Below are positions 61,897 to 64,000 of a stretch of DNA of 64,000 nt, piece after piece. Each line of letters starts with the position of its first letter. The stretch's first letter is position 1. The DNA is from Mesobacillus maritimus (GTDB taxonomy: Bacteria > Bacillota > Bacilli > Bacillales > Cytobacillaceae), in NCBI RefSeq assembly GCF_023715205.1, contig NZ_JAMBNR010000003.1, forward strand, positions 186,001 through 250,000. Reading direction: 5' to 3'. The notes below the pieces were generated by a model. The model did not search any database, was not told the origin of the DNA, and saw only the letters and a program-made list of their open reading frames with translations. A program made the position numbers and the translations under genes.

Positions 61897-61998
61897 CTAC
61901 CTTTTCTCTTTTCGTTCCTTGAAAAAAGAGTAATAAAAAATGGAGATAAACGCGTAGGTTATTCCGATTAAATAGATTGTATTAAGAATACTGTCCAT
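61897..61998 (-). CDS. 33-residue membrane peptide
   Basis: The frame reads MDSILNTIYLIGITYAFISI, then FYYSFFKERKEKR, a single hydrophobic helix and a basic tail, the usual make-up of small membrane proteins. GGAGGG lies eight bases before the ATG. No family recognised; it lies between the secreted protein gene and the tandem array. Confidence 0.6.
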   Translation of the reverse strand: MDSILNTIYLIGITYAFISIFYYSFFKERKEKR

Positions 61999-62174
61999 GC
62001 CATTTCCCTCCAAAATCGTTTTGACTTTTCAATGCCGAAGATGACCGAGCAGCTTTTATTCTCCTTTATCTTAACTGGCAAATACTAAGCCAAGATAAAG
62101 TGATTATAATATTTTTGTAAAATTCCTATTTGTATTAAATTTATTCAAGTATTATACCCATGATTTTTGATTAA

Positions 62175-63106
62175 CAATTTTCAGATCCGGGCCTGCTATT
62201 TTCAAAAAACCCTTCCTATTTTCACTTTCGGCAGTTCTATTTTCACATCGAATTTCTATTATCATATTTCTTTTTTCTATTTTCAGATTTGGCCCTGCTA
62301 TTTTCAAAAAACCTCTTCCTATTTTCACTCTCGACGGTTCTATTTTCACGCCACTCCTCTATTATCAAATTTCTTATTTCTATTTTCAGATCTGGCCCTG
62401 CTATTTTCAAAAAACCCCTTCCTATTTTCACTTTCGGCAGTTCTATTTTCACATCGAATTTCTATTATCATATTTCTTTTTTCTATTTTCAGATCCTGAC
62501 CTGCTATTTTCAAAAAACCCCTTCCTATTTCACTTTCGACAGTTCTATTTTCACATCGAATTTCTATTATCATATTTCTTTTTTCTATTTTCAGATTTGG
62601 CCCTGCTATTTTCAAAAAACCTCTTCCTATTTTCACTTTCGACAGTTCTATTTTCATATCGAACCTCTATTATCATATTTCTTTTTTCTATTTTCAGTTC
62701 CGGCCCTGCTATTTTCAAAAAACCCCTTCCTATTTTCACTTTCGACAGTTCTATTTTCATATCGAATTTCTATTATCATATTTCTTTTTTCTATTTTCAG
62801 ATCTGGCCCTGCTATTTTCAAAAAACCCCTTCCTATTTTCACTTTCGACAGTTCTATTTTCACATCGAACCTCTATTATCAAATACCCTTTTTCTATTTT
62901 CAGATCCGGCTCTGCTATTTTCAGAAAACCCCTTACTATTTTCACTTTCGACAGTTCTATTTTCTCGCCGAACCTCTATTATCGAATTTCTTTTTTCTAT
63001 TTTCAGATCCGGCTCTGCTATTTTCAGAAAACCCCTTACTATTTTCACTTTCTACCATTCTATTTTCACGCGGCCCCTCTCCTTCTATTATCAGAATCAC
63101 CAAATC
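62175..63106. repeat. Nine-copy 103-bp tandem array with internal 21-bp submonomers
   Basis: Copies begin at 62175, 62277, 62380, 62483, 62585, 62688, 62791, 62894 and 62997, with a period of 103 (twice 102). Each unit contains five submonomers of 21, 21, 21, 19 and 21 bases. Four open with CTATTTTCA and the fifth with CTATTATCA. Copies differ by point changes and one base lost near 62527. The plus strand is pyrimidine-rich and the period is not a multiple of three, so the open frames seen on both strands across 62152-63247 are by-products. No cas genes, and internal gaps are not spacers: they are conserved between units. Confidence 0.95.
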
Positions 63107-63111
63107 CCACC

Positions 63112-63162
63112 AAAAAAGAAACGTCGGCCCTACCAAGGTCATCTTCAACCTCTAGCCGACGT
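63112..63162 (-). terminator. Terminator whose 5' arm lies inside the glycosyltransferase gene
   Basis: On the minus strand ACGTCGGC (63155-63162) pairs with GCCGACGT (63121-63128), and TTTCTTTTTT follows. The first arm encodes part of the last codons of the gene ending at 63145. Confidence 0.75.
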
Positions 63163-64000
63163 GTCTCTCTCCTCCCCATATTGGTGGGACGTTTCCATCA
63201 TTCTCGTAAAAATCACATGCCAATCTCTTTCTCTAGCAATGTTTTGACGCTCGACAATCCGCTTTGGTTCGTTCTCTTTTTCAAATTGGTCACATGCTTC
63301 CACAAACTCAACCGCCTGATTTCCTTCTAGATGGGTATAGATGCCTTCCGCTATACAGTTCTTAGTCGAAGGCAGATTACTTCCTACAACTGGCTTTCCC
63401 GCAGCAAGAAACTCAAATAATTTCAATGGGAATACTGCTTCATTATAGGGGGAATCTTTATAAGGCATGATGCCAATGTCGATCGTATTCATATATTTGG
63501 GAACTTCCGCCGAGGGTACGCTGCCAATCCAAAGAACATTTTTATTGGATAATAGCTCTTGAAATTCACTGCTTTGTCCCGTACCATCTGGCCCTACAAA
63601 TAAAAGCAACCAATCTGGGCGGAGGCGCGCTACTTCTGAAACCAACTCGAAGTCTAGTTTGGGTTTAATCCCGCCGATAAATCCTACTATCTTGCCGGTA
63701 AAATCAACCGGGCGAATGCCTACTGCCGTTTCTGTTTCTTCAGCAAAACTCAGGTACTCCACCCCATTTTCAAACACATACACATGCTCTGCATTGCCAC
63801 GCATTTCAACCACTTTATCCCGCAAATAAGTAGACGTACAAAAGACAACATCTGCATTCTCTATAATCCGCTTTTCCGCGTTTGCAATTAAGGTTTGACG
63901 AATGGAAGATAATACTGTTTTCTTCCCATCAATCGGGGAGGACCATAAATCACTGCAATCGTAAATAACTTGATCCCACGGGAAAAGGTCAGCGAGTAAC
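63145..64000 (-). CDS. GT4-type glycosyltransferase, partial at the right edge (TuaH-like)
   Basis: The frame is open to the window end, giving 284 C-terminal residues. It begins LLADLFPWDQVIYDCSDLWS, continues with IENADVVFCTSTYLRDKVVE, and has the GT-B C-lobe start VGFIGGIKPKLDFELVSEVA. The donor region is GIMPYKDSPYNEAVFPLKLFEFLAAGKPVVGSNLP, here with the E-x-F-P-L-K-L-F-E pattern. This form is common in capsule and teichuronic acid enzymes such as TuaH. The true start lies beyond 64000; an internal TTG near 63823 is not a start. Sugar and acceptor unknown. Confidence 0.85.
   Translation of the reverse strand, partial: LLADLFPWDQVIYDCSDLWSSPIDGKKTVLSSIRQTLIANAEKRIIENADVVFCTSTYLRDKVVEMRGNAEHVYVFENGVEYLSFAEETETAVGIRPVDFTGKIVGFIGGIKPKLDFELVSEVARLRPDWLLLFVGPDGTGQSSEFQELLSNKNVLWIGSVPSAEVPKYMNTIDIGIMPYKDSPYNEAVFPLKLFEFLAAGKPVVGSNLPSTKNCIAEGIYTHLEGNQAVEFVEACDQFEKENEPKRIVERQNIARERDWHVIFTRMMETSHQYGEERDTSARG

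Noticed and set aside
62175-63106. CRISPR array
   Set aside because: The short motif recurs every ~21 bases but the intervening bases are conserved from unit to unit, so they are not spacers, and no cas genes are present.
62152-63247. Many open frames on both strands, up to 288 codons
   Set aside because: They arise from the 103-bp repeat, whose period is not a multiple of three, lack ribosome binding sites and encode only repeated Phe/Tyr/Ser-rich or Glu/Asn/Arg-rich strings.

Overview
The window comes from a low-GC, spore-forming Gram-positive bacterium of the family Bacillaceae. Evidence: strong AAGGAGG-type ribosome binding sites, frequent TTG and GTG starts, wall teichoic acid genes, a ComK competence regulator, a CotF-like coat protein, XpaC/TelA, ThiT under a TPP riboswitch and a YhcR-like surface nuclease. 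The genus cannot be fixed from sequence alone. No tRNA, rRNA, CRISPR array or prophage was seen.

Layout. (1) 0-18.4 kb is a cell-envelope island: a TagE/TarM-like glucosyltransferase, four large fusions of a CDP-glycerol glycerophosphotransferase with a GT4 glycosyltransferase, two tagD copies, gtaB, an LCP ligase and an Hsp20. Two of the four fusions carry three GW (SH3-like) modules inserted inside the GT4 half. (2) 18.6-24 kb encodes exported proteins: an acidic repeat protein ending in LPNTA with its class D sortase, a SpoIID/LytB-domain protein with SH3, and a small anchored protein. (3) 24-38 kb is mixed: thiT with its riboswitch, acetamidase/formamidase, VanZ, xpaC-telA, a GGDEF/HD-GYP protein preceded by a 35-residue peptide gene, Nudix, a second gtaB, esterase, a TarS/TarP-like GT2, galE and comK. 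(4) 38-47 kb holds secreted hydrolases (YhcR-like nuclease/nucleotidase, M14 carboxypeptidase, a decayed M28 peptidase, an alpha/beta hydrolase) and hutG. (5) 47-61 kb holds three near-identical DoxX genes, an iron/heme set (hmoA with a Fur box, fetAB), an MFS pump with a TetR regulator, mnaA and spore genes. This part is peppered with a palindromic repeat (core GGTGCC-T-GGCACC) and contains an IS200-like RAYT transposase. (6) 62.2-63.1 kb is a nine-copy 103-bp tandem array built of five ~21-bp submonomers, followed by a glycosyltransferase gene running off the right edge.

How it fits together. gtaB (UDP-glucose), tagD (CDP-glycerol), mnaA (UDP-ManNAc) and galE (UDP-galactose) supply activated precursors. 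The TagF-like fusions polymerise and probably glycosylate poly(glycerol phosphate). TagE/TarM-like and TarS/TarP-like enzymes would decorate it, and the LCP protein would attach polymer to peptidoglycan. The doubled gtaB and tagD and the quadrupled fusion gene point to more than one wall polymer or to local expansion.

The observations I rate highest are the RAYT/REP system with REP palindromes placed as terminators, the nested 103/21-bp array, the GW modules inside teichoic-acid glycosyltransferases, and the three DoxX copies each carrying an Fnr/CRP-like box at the same spacing.
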